Of a stretch of DNA of 24,631 bases, positions 1-8,177 are shown piece by piece. Positions within the stretch are counted from its first letter, which is position 1. Each line of letters begins with the position of its first letter. Under the pieces are notes generated by a model that did not search any database, had not been told where the DNA came from, and saw nothing but the letters and a program-made list of their open reading frames with translations. Location of the stretch: the NCBI GenBank assembly GCA_051649345.1, contig JBOFGX010000397.1, positions 1-24,631 on the forward strand. Reading direction: 5' to 3'. A program made the position numbers and the translations under genes. The stretch is from Leadbetterella sp051649345 (GTDB lineage Bacteria > Bacteroidota > Bacteroidia > Cytophagales > Spirosomataceae).

Positions 1-239
1 AACGGAATCGAAATATCGGTTACTCCTGTAGCATAGTTGATAGGATAATCCCCGTATTTTTTGACGGCGGCTACATTGGGTGAATTGGGTGAGAAATTGG
101 GTAAATACTTCTTGTATTGCTCTTCGGGAGAGGTGGAAGCAGAAGAGGGTGTTTGCGTAGTGGGTACATTTGTGCTATCAATCTGTGCGTGAGTTTGTAA
201 AATACAGGTAAATACGAGTAGAGTAATAATTTTCTTCAT
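1..239 (-). CDS. RHS/YD-repeat-type secreted protein, N-terminal fragment
   Basis: Partial gene; only the first 79 codons lie in the window and the rest runs off the left edge. The start at 239 is an ATG followed by a clear signal peptide (basic MKK, a hydrophobic stretch, then a cleavage-like THAQ at residues 16-19). A Ser/Thr/Pro-rich linker follows (about 20-40), then a segment around residues 47-79 with the pattern SPN-x(7)-KYGDYPINYATG-x(5)-IP. From knowledge of the family, this pattern is typical of the beginning of large Bacteroidetes RHS/YD-repeat proteins, which are secreted or surface polymorphic-toxin-like or wall-associated proteins. None of the YD repeats are visible here, so the family call rests on the N-terminal motif alone. 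A possible promoter lies at 455-485, giving a leader of about 210 nt. Confidence 0.6.
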   Translation of the reverse strand, partial: MKKIITLLVFTCILQTHAQIDSTNVPTTQTPSSASTSPEEQYKKYLPNFSPNSPNVAAVKKYGDYPINYATGVTDISIP

Positions 240-326
240 GGGGGTTAGTTCTTTTTTTCTAAAAACGTGAGACATTACTTTTTACTTCGTACCCGTGGCT
301 CTGGTAAGCCCATGCAACAAAGGAAA

Positions 327-342
327 ACAACGCCCACGTTGT
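327..342. other. Small hairpin in the RHS-gene leader
   Basis: A 6-bp perfect inverted repeat (327-332 and 337-342) with a 4-nt loop lies between the proposed promoter at 455-485 and the RHS-gene start at 239. On the minus strand it is followed by a short T run interrupted by CC, too weak to call a terminator with confidence. It could act as a weak attenuator or mRNA-stability element; this is inference. Confidence 0.25.
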
Positions 343-454
343 GTGTGAGCGTGTATTTACTAACCTCCTGTTACACTTTAAATTTACCAGATTTCGGGTA
401 CAGGATCTTTAGCTATTACGCCAATAAAATCATTTGAGCCGAGGCTCATGGTGG

Positions 455-485
455 CAAATATAGGAAATATAGTCATAAGTCGCAA
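455..485 (-). promoter_or_regulatory. Possible Bacteroidetes-type promoter for the RHS-type gene
   Basis: On the minus strand, 455-462 reads TATATTTG, matching the Bacteroidetes -7 consensus TAnnTTTG. A TTG (483-485) lies 20 nt upstream of it, as expected for the -33 element. The -33 falls inside the first heptads of the repeat tract. The predicted start near 450 would leave about 210 nt of untranslated leader. Consensus match only. Confidence 0.4.
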
Positions 486-600
486 GTCGATAGTCATTTA
501 GATGATAGATATTGGATGGCGGACGTTGGATGACGACCACTGACATCAATATCCTGCATCAGACATCTAATTTAACCCAAGCTCCCTGCCTACGTCTAAA
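471..600. repeat. Heptad-periodic degenerate repeat, block 1
   Basis: From 471 the sequence can be divided almost without remainder into 7-mers with conserved first positions. Four AGT-type heptads lie at 471-498, an 8-mer at 499-506, then GG(A)-type heptads at 507-534 (for example GGATGGC at 514 and GGATGAC at 528), GAC-type at 535-548 and ATC-type at 558-571. The periodicity fades into looser 7- and 8-mers up to about 600. No open reading frame, start signal or RNA-gene signature is visible. The organisation resembles block 2 at 721-1115, from which it is separated by about 120 bp of non-heptad sequence. Confidence 0.6.
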
Positions 601-677
601 TATGATTCCCCCTCCGATCCTGTGATGCAAATCTAAAAAAGTTTATTCCTGTAAAACAAGGCTATAGAGCCCAAAAA

Positions 678-720
678 TGCCTGAAGTACGGGTTTTTGTG
701 CCTGAAATAAGGAGTTTTTT
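678..720. repeat. Imperfect tandem duplication of a 21-22 bp unit
   Basis: Positions 678-698 and 699-720 are adjacent imperfect copies. Both begin TGCCTGAA, continue with TA and G-rich bases and end in a run of T. The duplication sits directly before the second heptad block. Origin and function are unknown; a local replication slip is the simple explanation. Confidence 0.55.
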
Positions 721-1115
721 AGTCGATAGGCTATTAGTCGATAGTCGTTAGGATGATGATAGTGCTGAGAGACTGAGTAGATAGTCTGGAAGTCGATAGT
801 CGTTAGGATGATAGTGCTGAGTACTGAGAGAATGAGTGTTGAGTGGATAGTCTGGAAGTCGATAGTCGTTAGGATGATAGTGCTGAGTACTGAGTGTTGA
901 GTAGATAGTCTGGAAGTCGATAGTCGTTAGGATTTTAGTGCTGAGTGGGCAGTTGATAGTCGTTAGGATGGTAGTTGAAAGTCCATCATCTGCAATCTAA
1001 CATCTGATATCGGCAAATATCTGCAGCTTAAAGCCTACAGCCCATAGCCTACAGCATATAGCTTTCAGCCCCAAGCATACAGCTTTAAGCCCACAGCTCA
1101 AAACCCACAAAAAGC
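721..1115. repeat. Heptad-periodic array, block 2, with a 55-66 bp higher-order tandem repeat
   Basis: Nearly the whole stretch parses into 7-mers with occasional 8-mers. An AGT-type block covers about 721-986 (AGTCGAT, AGTCGTT, AGTGCTG, AGTACTG and similar). A short ATC-type block follows (987-1024). An AGC-type block (1025-1115) holds eleven consecutive AGC-starting heptads from 1025 to 1101, then two variants. A higher-order unit beginning AGTCGATAGTCGTTAGG repeats at 736-790 (55 bp), 791-856 (66 bp), 857-914 (58 bp) and, partly, from 915. Copies 2 and 3 differ in length by one whole 8-mer unit, so the short unit appears to be what is gained or lost. The last heptad overlaps the stop codon of the minus-strand gene at 1115. 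Confidence 0.75.
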
Positions 1116-4100
1116 TACTTTCTTCGCAAGCTAATTACGGAATTGTTATTGCGGGTAAAAAGAATATTTGTACCGACGGACTGTATATCTCGTACCTCAC
1201 CTCTTATATTTATTCCTGTATTTTTCGCATTTTTAAAACTAAACCCCCCTTTACCATTTCCCTTGAAGTACCCTCCATTAAAGCCTTCTATGCGTCCCAT
1301 TTCAGGTTTTAGACTAAAGAAATTTCCACCTAGAATCAAATCGGGCAATTGATCTCCATCCACGTCTTTCACCAAAGAGGCGAATACCGCAGACATCTGG
1401 GCTTCTTTTGGAAGGGGTTTTAGCTGTAAATCTCCGTTGTTGTTCCATAATACACAAGATTCAAAGGTCTTCACTGATTTTATTTGTGACTTTTGCATGA
1501 TATCCTTGGCAAACAGGTCGTTTATGCTCATGGTGGCATATTTCTGATATTTCAAGGCCTTTTTCTTTAAAGCAGGTATTTTGGCAAAAAGGTCATTTCT
1601 AGAAGCAAAAAGATAGGGTTTTGATTCCTCAGGAGCATACCATTCCAGTAAGGAAATAGGGCGTTCTGTACCATCAAAATTAGATGTATACAATTGAATA
1701 GGATTGCTGAGGCTTGCCTTTAATTTTTGATTTAAGCCCCAATTTCCCAATACAAAGTCCGCATCACCATCCAAGTCTATATCGGCCTTGGTGATACTTG
1801 TCCACCAGCCTTCTGAGTCTTTTAGAGTATTGGGTCCTTGAAGAAGTCCATTTTTGTTAAGAAATAAGGTGACGGGCATGTATTCTCCTACTACTATCAA
1901 ATCCTCCCATCCGTCAGAATCAAAGTCTGCCCATGTGGCATCCATGATCATACCGATAGGTCCAGTAGCCTCAGTGGTAATATCTTGCCAGTTTCCTTGT
2001 CCTTCGTTCAAAAGAAGATAGGAGCGAGGTACCAAGCCGTATAGCCCAGGTATAGATCTACCTCCGAGAAAAAGATCCAGGTCACCATCATGATCCATAT
2101 CCGAAGGTTCAATACAGGAGATTTGTCCTTCTACAGTAACGCCCTTCAGGCTACTTTTCTTAAATACCCCCTTACCGTTGTTTTCAAAAACCCTCAGGTA
2201 ATAGGATTCTCTTTTTCGATTGGGCTCATTTCCACCAGCACCTAAAAGCAAGTCCAGGTCTTTGTCGCCGTCAATGTCAAAAAGTAACCCAGAATTAGCC
2301 TCAAATGCCGAATCATTTTCAAAATCAGGTTGCTTTATTTCCGTCAAACCGCCGTTTTTATTTTGCACATAGGATCTATTTTTCTGACTAAATGAACCCG
2401 TAAGCACAAAGTCTTCCAATTTGTCATTATTGATATCACCGACAATGATTCTTGGTGTCATGGTTGAAAACATGTGGGGAACGAGCCTCTCAAAGTCATA
2501 ATCGCTGTATAGGTTTTCACTATGCACGATTTTTGTATCCACACAATCAAAATCGACATTGGATGAAGAAGGCGTAGAGAATGTATCCGATGCATCTTTT
2601 TGGTATAGGGAAATAGTGTTACTAAACTTCGAAATAGCTAAGTTTTGCATACTTCCATCTGGCCAAATAACGCTTAATGTATATTTGCTTGCTGTATTGG
2701 GAATAGCAAAAATCACATCGGTATCAACAGAACTTTGAAATCCCCGGGCAGCCATAGAAGTACAATGCTGTGTCATAGAATCTGATTGTAAGATAAGCTT
2801 AGCTCCAATACCATTTTGATTGCCCTGCTTACCTATTAATTTTATCTTCAGATAGTTATTCTTATTTTCAGTCGCATTATTTTTATAAATAAAAGACTCC
2901 ATGTTGACATTATTTACGACTAAGTCGTAGTCTCCATCATTATCTAAATCCCCATATGCCGAACCGTTACTAAAGCTTCCTTCTTCCATTCCCGCAAGAT
3001 CCGCTTGATTCTTAAATGTGAGGTCTTTTTGATTGATAAATAAGTAGTTTTTGCGTTTATTGGCGGGTAAAAAAGGGATAAAATCCCTAAAATCATATCT
3101 CCCTTTTTCTTGAACTATCTTCTTGATTTCATCTTTGTCTCCAATAAAATCTACAAAATCAGAATCTGTAATGTCATGAAAAACACCATTGCTGACAAAT
3201 ACATCTTTGTAGCCATCCAAATTGCTATCAAACATCAAAGCCCCCCAGCTCCAGTCTGTTGCCGCAATACCAGAGTAAAAGGCGGTTTCGGTAAACTGGC
3301 CGTCTCCCTGATTTACCTGCAAGCAATTTTGCACAAATTGGTGATGATAGGAGTTCTTAAATTTCAGGTCTTCGTGATAATAATCATCAAACTTAGTTGC
3401 TGCTTTTAATCTATAATTATCTGGTGGAAGCATATCGGTCGTAAATATGTCTAGGGAGCCATCATTGTTTACATCTGCAATGTCTGAACCCATACTGCTC
3501 AAGGAAGTATAATTTATTTGATCTGGTAGCGATTCTTTAAACGAGCCATCTTTCTGATTTATATAGAGATAATCCCTTTCAAAAAAATCATTCGAAATAT
3601 AAATATCAGGGTATAGATCATTATTGATATCACCCACAGATATACCCAATCCAAATCCGATATTGCTGGAGTAAATTTTAGATTCTTTTGTAGCATCAAT
3701 AAATTTTCCATTTTCGTTTTTATAAAGCCTATCGCCGCCTTCTAGATCGTAGTTACCTCTTTCTTGTCTGTAGGTAGAAATTCTCTCAGGATCTAAATAG
3801 GAGTTGTTTAGGACATAGCAATCCAAGTCTCCATCCAAGTCATAGTCAAAAAAAGAAGCATGAGTACTCATACCCTTATCGTTAAGGCCATATTTAGCAG
3901 CCTCTTCCGTAAATTTCAGATTTCCTTTGTTGATATAAAGTTCGTTCTCGCGATTTTCTTTGCTAATTTCACCAGAGTTGCAGACGTAAATATCCATGAA
4001 TCCATCTTGATTCACATCAGACATAGTCACTCCCGTATGCCAAGCCTTTTTGCCTGTTATACCTGCTTTGTCAGATATATCTTCAAATTGTAAGTTACCC

Positions 4101-4369
4101 TTGTTTAAGTAGAGCTTATTTTGCCCTTGATTCGAGGTAAAGAATACGTCTTTTAATCCATCATTATTGATGTCTCCAATAGCAACACCACCTCCATTAT
4201 AAAAATTGCGATACGTTAAAATATTGAATTTTTCTTGGTCTTCTACTTTGTTTATAAATTTTATGCCTGATTCAGAAGAATCTATTTTCTCGAAAAGTTG
4301 TTTTTCATTACTTAGTTTGCATGAACAAATAGCGACGGGTATTAAAAGGTAGTATTTATTAAATTTCAT
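1115..4369 (-). CDS. FG-GAP/VCBS-repeat lipoprotein with ASPIC/UnbV-like domain
   Basis: A 1084-residue predicted surface lipoprotein. The signal peptide ends in a lipobox-like I-C-S-C with Cys17 as the lipid-bearing residue. Calcium-binding-type FG-GAP/VCBS motifs (D-x-[DN]-x-D-G-x-x-D) recur near residues 66-74, 118-126, 176-183, 247-255, 299-307, 381-389 and 474-482. An ASPIC/UnbV-like domain follows (about 505-590), then a second series of motifs near 654, 698, 758, 815, 863 and 1003. The one near 247 has Leu in place of the Gly. In known families such repeats fold into beta-propellers for adhesion or ligand binding; no catalytic residues are recognised, and the partner is unknown. The gene is divergent from a clear paralogue at 4684-8148. 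Its 3' end abuts the heptad array and no hairpin terminator is visible. Genomes often label this family RNA-binding or CRTAC1-like on weak grounds. Confidence 0.85.
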   Translation of the reverse strand: MKFNKYYLLIPVAICSCKLSNEKQLFEKIDSSESGIKFINKVEDQEKFNILTYRNFYNGGGVAIGDINNDGLKDVFFTSNQGQNKLYLNKGNLQFEDISDKAGITGKKAWHTGVTMSDVNQDGFMDIYVCNSGEISKENRENELYINKGNLKFTEEAAKYGLNDKGMSTHASFFDYDLDGDLDCYVLNNSYLDPERISTYRQERGNYDLEGGDRLYKNENGKFIDATKESKIYSSNIGFGLGISVGDINNDLYPDIYISNDFFERDYLYINQKDGSFKESLPDQINYTSLSSMGSDIADVNNDGSLDIFTTDMLPPDNYRLKAATKFDDYYHEDLKFKNSYHHQFVQNCLQVNQGDGQFTETAFYSGIAATDWSWGALMFDSNLDGYKDVFVSNGVFHDITDSDFVDFIGDKDEIKKIVQEKGRYDFRDFIPFLPANKRKNYLFINQKDLTFKNQADLAGMEEGSFSNGSAYGDLDNDGDYDLVVNNVNMESFIYKNNATENKNNYLKIKLIGKQGNQNGIGAKLILQSDSMTQHCTSMAARGFQSSVDTDVIFAIPNTASKYTLSVIWPDGSMQNLAISKFSNTISLYQKDASDTFSTPSSSNVDFDCVDTKIVHSENLYSDYDFERLVPHMFSTMTPRIIVGDINNDKLEDFVLTGSFSQKNRSYVQNKNGGLTEIKQPDFENDSAFEANSGLLFDIDGDKDLDLLLGAGGNEPNRKRESYYLRVFENNGKGVFKKSSLKGVTVEGQISCIEPSDMDHDGDLDLFLGGRSIPGLYGLVPRSYLLLNEGQGNWQDITTEATGPIGMIMDATWADFDSDGWEDLIVVGEYMPVTLFLNKNGLLQGPNTLKDSEGWWTSITKADIDLDGDADFVLGNWGLNQKLKASLSNPIQLYTSNFDGTERPISLLEWYAPEESKPYLFASRNDLFAKIPALKKKALKYQKYATMSINDLFAKDIMQKSQIKSVKTFESCVLWNNNGDLQLKPLPKEAQMSAVFASLVKDVDGDQLPDLILGGNFFSLKPEMGRIEGFNGGYFKGNGKGGFSFKNAKNTGINIRGEVRDIQSVGTNILFTRNNNSVISLRRK

Positions 4370-4477
4370 TTAAAATTTTATTTGTCATAAAATACACTCA
4401 GGTATATTTCTTAAGGAAAGAGTATTCAAACTACATAATTTAGGGTCAATTGAGCTTGTATACTATCGAATAGGCTT

Positions 4478-4510
4478 CAAAATTATACAATCAGAAACCC
4501 CATTTTCAAA
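4478..4510 (-). promoter_or_regulatory. Promoter for the minus-strand VCBS lipoprotein
   Basis: On the minus strand, 4478-4485 reads TAATTTTG (a TAnnTTTG -7 box) and 4507-4510 reads TTTG, a -33 element 21 nt away. The start point would be near 4472, giving about 100 nt of leader before the ATG at 4369. Consensus and spacing only. Confidence 0.5.
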
Positions 4511-4611
4511 TTTATTCTAAAGCCTGACAAATATATAAAAATTTCTTTTCTAAAGGATTTTTCCTTAAACCCATTTTTAATAGAATCAAGAAGCAAGTAA
4601 AAACGAGGGTA

Positions 4612-4647
4612 TTTTGAAGTGCACAATTTACTCTTCACGTATTTTTG
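4612..4647 (+). promoter_or_regulatory. Promoter for the plus-strand VCBS lipoprotein
   Basis: A TATTTTTG -7 box lies at 4640-4647 and a TTTTG at 4612-4616, 23 nt upstream. Transcription would begin near 4654, about 30 nt before the ATG at 4684. A possible TTG start at 4645 falls inside this -7 box, which argues against that longer reading frame. Confidence 0.5.
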
Positions 4648-4683
4648 TGTATAATTGTGAATTGTAAATTATATTTTTTTGGC

Positions 4684-7600
4684 ATGAGATTTTTATTGTT
4701 TCTGAGTTTGGTGTTTCTATTTACTTCCTGCCATGATTATCAATTGTTTACAAAGCTAGAGCCTTCAGAAACAGGTATCAACTTCGCCAATAGAATTACC
4801 GAAAATGATTCAATGAATATTCTGAAATTTGAATATGTCTATAATGGATCGGGTGTAGGTGTGGCTGATTATAATAATGACGGTCTTCAAGATTTGTTTT
4901 TTAGCGGTAATCAAGTAGAAAACAAGTTGTTTATCAATAAAGGGAATTTTAAGTTTGTGGATGTCTCCCTGCAAGCTAATGTATCAAAATCCGAGAAATG
5001 GTGTGCAGGCGTAACTACTGTTGATATCAACAATGATGGACTCATGGATATTTACGTATCCGCTACAGCCAGATCTACGCCCTCGGCTCGCGAAAATATT
5101 CTCTATGTCAATCAAGGTCTTGATAAAGGCGTGCCTACATTTAAGAACCTAGCAACAGAATATGGTGTCAACGATGATGGACATTCCGAAAACGCTACTT
5201 TCTTTGACTATGATAACGATGGTGATCTTGACCTATATGTACTGACTAATGTGATAGACTTATATCCCAATACTTTTAGAAACAAGATAATAGATGGATC
5301 ATCTGCTAACACAGACCGCCTGTATCGATGTGATTATAATGCTAAATTGGGTCATAATTATTATACCAATGTCTCAAAACAAGCGGGTATTACTATCGAA
5401 GGCTACGGCTTAGGAGTAAATATTCTTGACGTCAACAAAGATGGCTGGAAAGACATATATGTTACGAATGACTATCTTTCAGACGACCTGCTTTACATAA
5501 ATAATCAAGATGGCACTTTTACAGACAAGGCTAAACTTTTTTTCAAACATACGTCTAACTCAGCTATGGGAAATGACGTGGCAGATATCAATAACGATGG
5601 TTTTTTGGATATAGCCACTATGGATATGCTACCCAAAAACAACCTAAGAAAGAAAGTTCTCTCGGGTTCTTTAAACTATCAGCTCTACAACTTTACGGAA
5701 GATTATGGGTACAATTATCAGTATATGCGAAACACGATACAGCTGAACAACGGCGTAAGTGCGGCATACTCGCCTATGTTTAGTGAAGTCAGCTTAATGA
5801 TGGATGCAGCGGAAACCGATTGGAGCTGGACACCCTCATTAGCCGATTTTGACAACGATGGTTATAAGGATATGATCATTACGAATGGCTTTCCAAAGGA
5901 TGTAACAGATCGCGATTTTGTAGCGTTTAGAGCAGAGTCAGAACGAATCGCGGGACAAGAATACGTTCTTTCGCAGATCCCAGAAGTAAAAATCAATAAT
6001 TACGCCTTTAGGAATACAGGTAAGTTGGGTTTTGAGGATGTATCAAAAAAATGGGGATTCCAGCATGCTTCTTTTTCCAATGGAGGTGTGTATGCAGATC
6101 TTGATAATGATGGAGATTTAGACTATGTAATCAACAACATCAACGACTCCGCTTTTGTATATAAAAACAATATAGACCCTTCAGATGATAAAAAGGGCGT
6201 AGGTTTTTTAAAAATAAAATTTGTAGGAGTCGGCAATAATATCAATGGTATTGGAGCAGTAGTAGAAGGTGAGTTTAGCGATGGAGAAAAATTTATTATG
6301 GAAAACAATCCTCATCGAGGGTATTTATCAAGTGTTGATCCCATAATGCATATTGGTCTAGGGAATAAAAAAATAAAGAGTCTACATGTTTTTTGGCAAA
6401 ATGGAAAATCACAAATCATCCTAAATCCCAAGCTCAATGGTCTGATTACGGTCAATGTTAAAGATGCTCAAAAGGAGTTAAATCGTTACGCTATAGACCC
6501 TGGTAATGTATTTAGAAACATAAATGATAGTTTGGGGATAGATTTTGTCCATCAAGAAAAAGATTTTATTGACTTTAATATTCAGAATCTTCAAGCCTTT
6601 AAAATGTCAGAACTGGGTCCTGGCATGGCGGTAGCGGATGTAAATAACGATGGTCTAGACGATGTGTTTATCGGTGGCAGTGTAGGTGTCCCTAGTTATA
6701 TTTTGATTCAAGATAAATCCCAAGGTTTTGGCAAAAAAGAAATTCAAGATTTGAAAATTGCCAATCGCTCAGATCCCTTAGGGGCTTTATTTCTAGATGC
6801 TGATTTAGATGGTGACAAGGATTTGCTCGTTTCGTACGGCGGAAACGAATTTCCCGTAGGAAGTAATGCCTACAAAGATGTGTTTTATTTCAACGACGGT
6901 AAAGGTAATTTTGAAGCAAGGTTTGAGCTTCCTACAACTACTTCTACATCTTGCATTAGAGCTTTTGATTATGACAATGATAGAGACTTAGACTTGATTG
7001 TTTTAGGTAGAAATATAGCAGGGCAATATCCAAGTCCTGTTTCGTCACATATCTATAGAAACGATTCCAAAGTAGGTATTCCCAAGTTTACTGAGCTTAC
7101 TGATAAAGTTTGCCCGGCTTTAAGTTCTATTGGCAACAGCTGCGATGTGCTGTGCACAGATTATGATAAAGATGGTTGGGTAGACATGTTGTTGGCGTCT
7201 GAATGGTCTGACATTAAAGTATTTAAGAATAACAAGGGTGTCTTCAAGTCACAGACGGATACAGGGTTGGAATTATTTAAAGGCTTATGGACCAGTCTAA
7301 ACGGTGGGGACTTTGATCATGATGGTGATATAGACTATATAGCGGGTAATATAGGTCAAAACACATTGATCAAAGGTACTGAGCAATATCCTGTAAAAAT
7401 ACTGGCGGGTGATTTTGACAAGAATAGCGTTTACGATGCCATACCTTTTATTTATTTTAACGATGAAAATAACGAGAAAAAGCTATTTCCATACAATGGT
7501 AAAGAGGATGTCAATAAGCAATTGAATAGTACCCGAAAGAGATTTACAAGCTATAAAGAATTTGCAAAAGCCGACTATAACAATCTGTTGACAGAGGATG

Positions 7601-8148
7601 AGCGAAAACAAGCGAAAGAGTTTGTATTAAACTATACATCAAGTATTTATATTGAAAATTTGGGAGGTAGTAAGTTCAAAATTACCGAACTGCCACGCCT
7701 AGCTCAGATATCACAAATCCATGGTATTCTCGTCGGAGACTACAATCAAGATGGGCATTTGGATGCTTTGATTTCGGGTAATAATTATGGTGCTGAAATT
7801 TCAACGGGTAGGTACGATGCCTCAAATGGTTTATTCTTAATCGGTAACGGGAAAGGACAATTCGTAGAGGATAGATTCTCGGGATATTATGCACCACACA
7901 ATGCAAAAGCCATGGTACAATTAACAGATGCATCAGGAAACGGTTTGATTTTTACAGCTCAAAACAGAAACAAGCTCTTGTGTCATAAAACAAACCTAAA
8001 AGGAGTTAAAGTTAGCTCAAAAGATAGATTTGTACGGTACGAATGCAACAAGAAGCTAGTAACGCTTGAAGTCTACTTTGGGTCGGGCTATTTATCTCAA
8101 TCTTCAGAAAAGATATTTATTCCTAGCAAATCTAGAATACTCAAGTAG
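4684..8148 (+). CDS. FG-GAP/VCBS-repeat lipoprotein with ASPIC/UnbV-like domain (paralogue)
   Basis: A 1154-residue predicted surface lipoprotein. The ATG at 4684 is chosen because it is followed at once by a short hydrophobic signal and the lipobox F-T-S-C (Cys16); the upstream TTG at 4645 would put 13 extra residues before it and lies in the predicted -7 box. FG-GAP/VCBS motifs occur near residues 62-70, 114-122, 175-183, 249-257, 301-309, 388-396 and 472-480. An ASPIC/UnbV-like domain covers about 505-590, and a second series of motifs starts at about 651. The N-terminal 100 residues align residue for residue with the divergent gene at 1115-4369 (shared MNIL or FNIL, YNGxGV, NNDGL-x-D, NKL-x-x-NKGN), so the two are ancient duplicates. 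Ligand unknown. A hairpin terminator follows directly. Confidence 0.85.
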   Translation: MRFLLFLSLVFLFTSCHDYQLFTKLEPSETGINFANRITENDSMNILKFEYVYNGSGVGVADYNNDGLQDLFFSGNQVENKLFINKGNFKFVDVSLQANVSKSEKWCAGVTTVDINNDGLMDIYVSATARSTPSARENILYVNQGLDKGVPTFKNLATEYGVNDDGHSENATFFDYDNDGDLDLYVLTNVIDLYPNTFRNKIIDGSSANTDRLYRCDYNAKLGHNYYTNVSKQAGITIEGYGLGVNILDVNKDGWKDIYVTNDYLSDDLLYINNQDGTFTDKAKLFFKHTSNSAMGNDVADINNDGFLDIATMDMLPKNNLRKKVLSGSLNYQLYNFTEDYGYNYQYMRNTIQLNNGVSAAYSPMFSEVSLMMDAAETDWSWTPSLADFDNDGYKDMIITNGFPKDVTDRDFVAFRAESERIAGQEYVLSQIPEVKINNYAFRNTGKLGFEDVSKKWGFQHASFSNGGVYADLDNDGDLDYVINNINDSAFVYKNNIDPSDDKKGVGFLKIKFVGVGNNINGIGAVVEGEFSDGEKFIMENNPHRGYLSSVDPIMHIGLGNKKIKSLHVFWQNGKSQIILNPKLNGLITVNVKDAQKELNRYAIDPGNVFRNINDSLGIDFVHQEKDFIDFNIQNLQAFKMSELGPGMAVADVNNDGLDDVFIGGSVGVPSYILIQDKSQGFGKKEIQDLKIANRSDPLGALFLDADLDGDKDLLVSYGGNEFPVGSNAYKDVFYFNDGKGNFEARFELPTTTSTSCIRAFDYDNDRDLDLIVLGRNIAGQYPSPVSSHIYRNDSKVGIPKFTELTDKVCPALSSIGNSCDVLCTDYDKDGWVDMLLASEWSDIKVFKNNKGVFKSQTDTGLELFKGLWTSLNGGDFDHDGDIDYIAGNIGQNTLIKGTEQYPVKILAGDFDKNSVYDAIPFIYFNDENNEKKLFPYNGKEDVNKQLNSTRKRFTSYKEFAKADYNNLLTEDERKQAKEFVLNYTSSIYIENLGGSKFKITELPRLAQISQIHGILVGDYNQDGHLDALISGNNYGAEISTGRYDASNGLFLIGNGKGQFVEDRFSGYYAPHNAKAMVQLTDASGNGLIFTAQNRNKLLCHKTNLKGVKVSSKDRFVRYECNKKLVTLEVYFGSGYLSQSSEKIFIPSKSRILK

Positions 8149-8149
8149 G

Positions 8150-8174
8150 CGTATTTATTGATAAATACGTTTTT
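8150..8174 (+). terminator. Intrinsic terminator after the VCBS lipoprotein
   Basis: A perfect inverted repeat (arms 8150-8158 and 8161-8169, in practice an 8-bp stem with a 4-nt loop) is followed by five T on the plus strand. It starts two bases after the TAG at 8146-8148. The minus strand has no T run after the hairpin, so it serves the plus-strand gene only. The stem is mostly A-T. Confidence 0.6.
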
Positions 8175-8177
8175 ACT

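Noticed and set aside
721..1115. CRISPR array
   Set aside because: Units are 7-8 bp and degenerate, with no constant-length spacers and no cas genes nearby.
4645..4683. Upstream TTG start extending the second VCBS lipoprotein by 13 residues
   Set aside because: It lies in the predicted -7 box and would place extra residues before the lipoprotein signal; the ATG at 4684 gives a clean lipobox signal.
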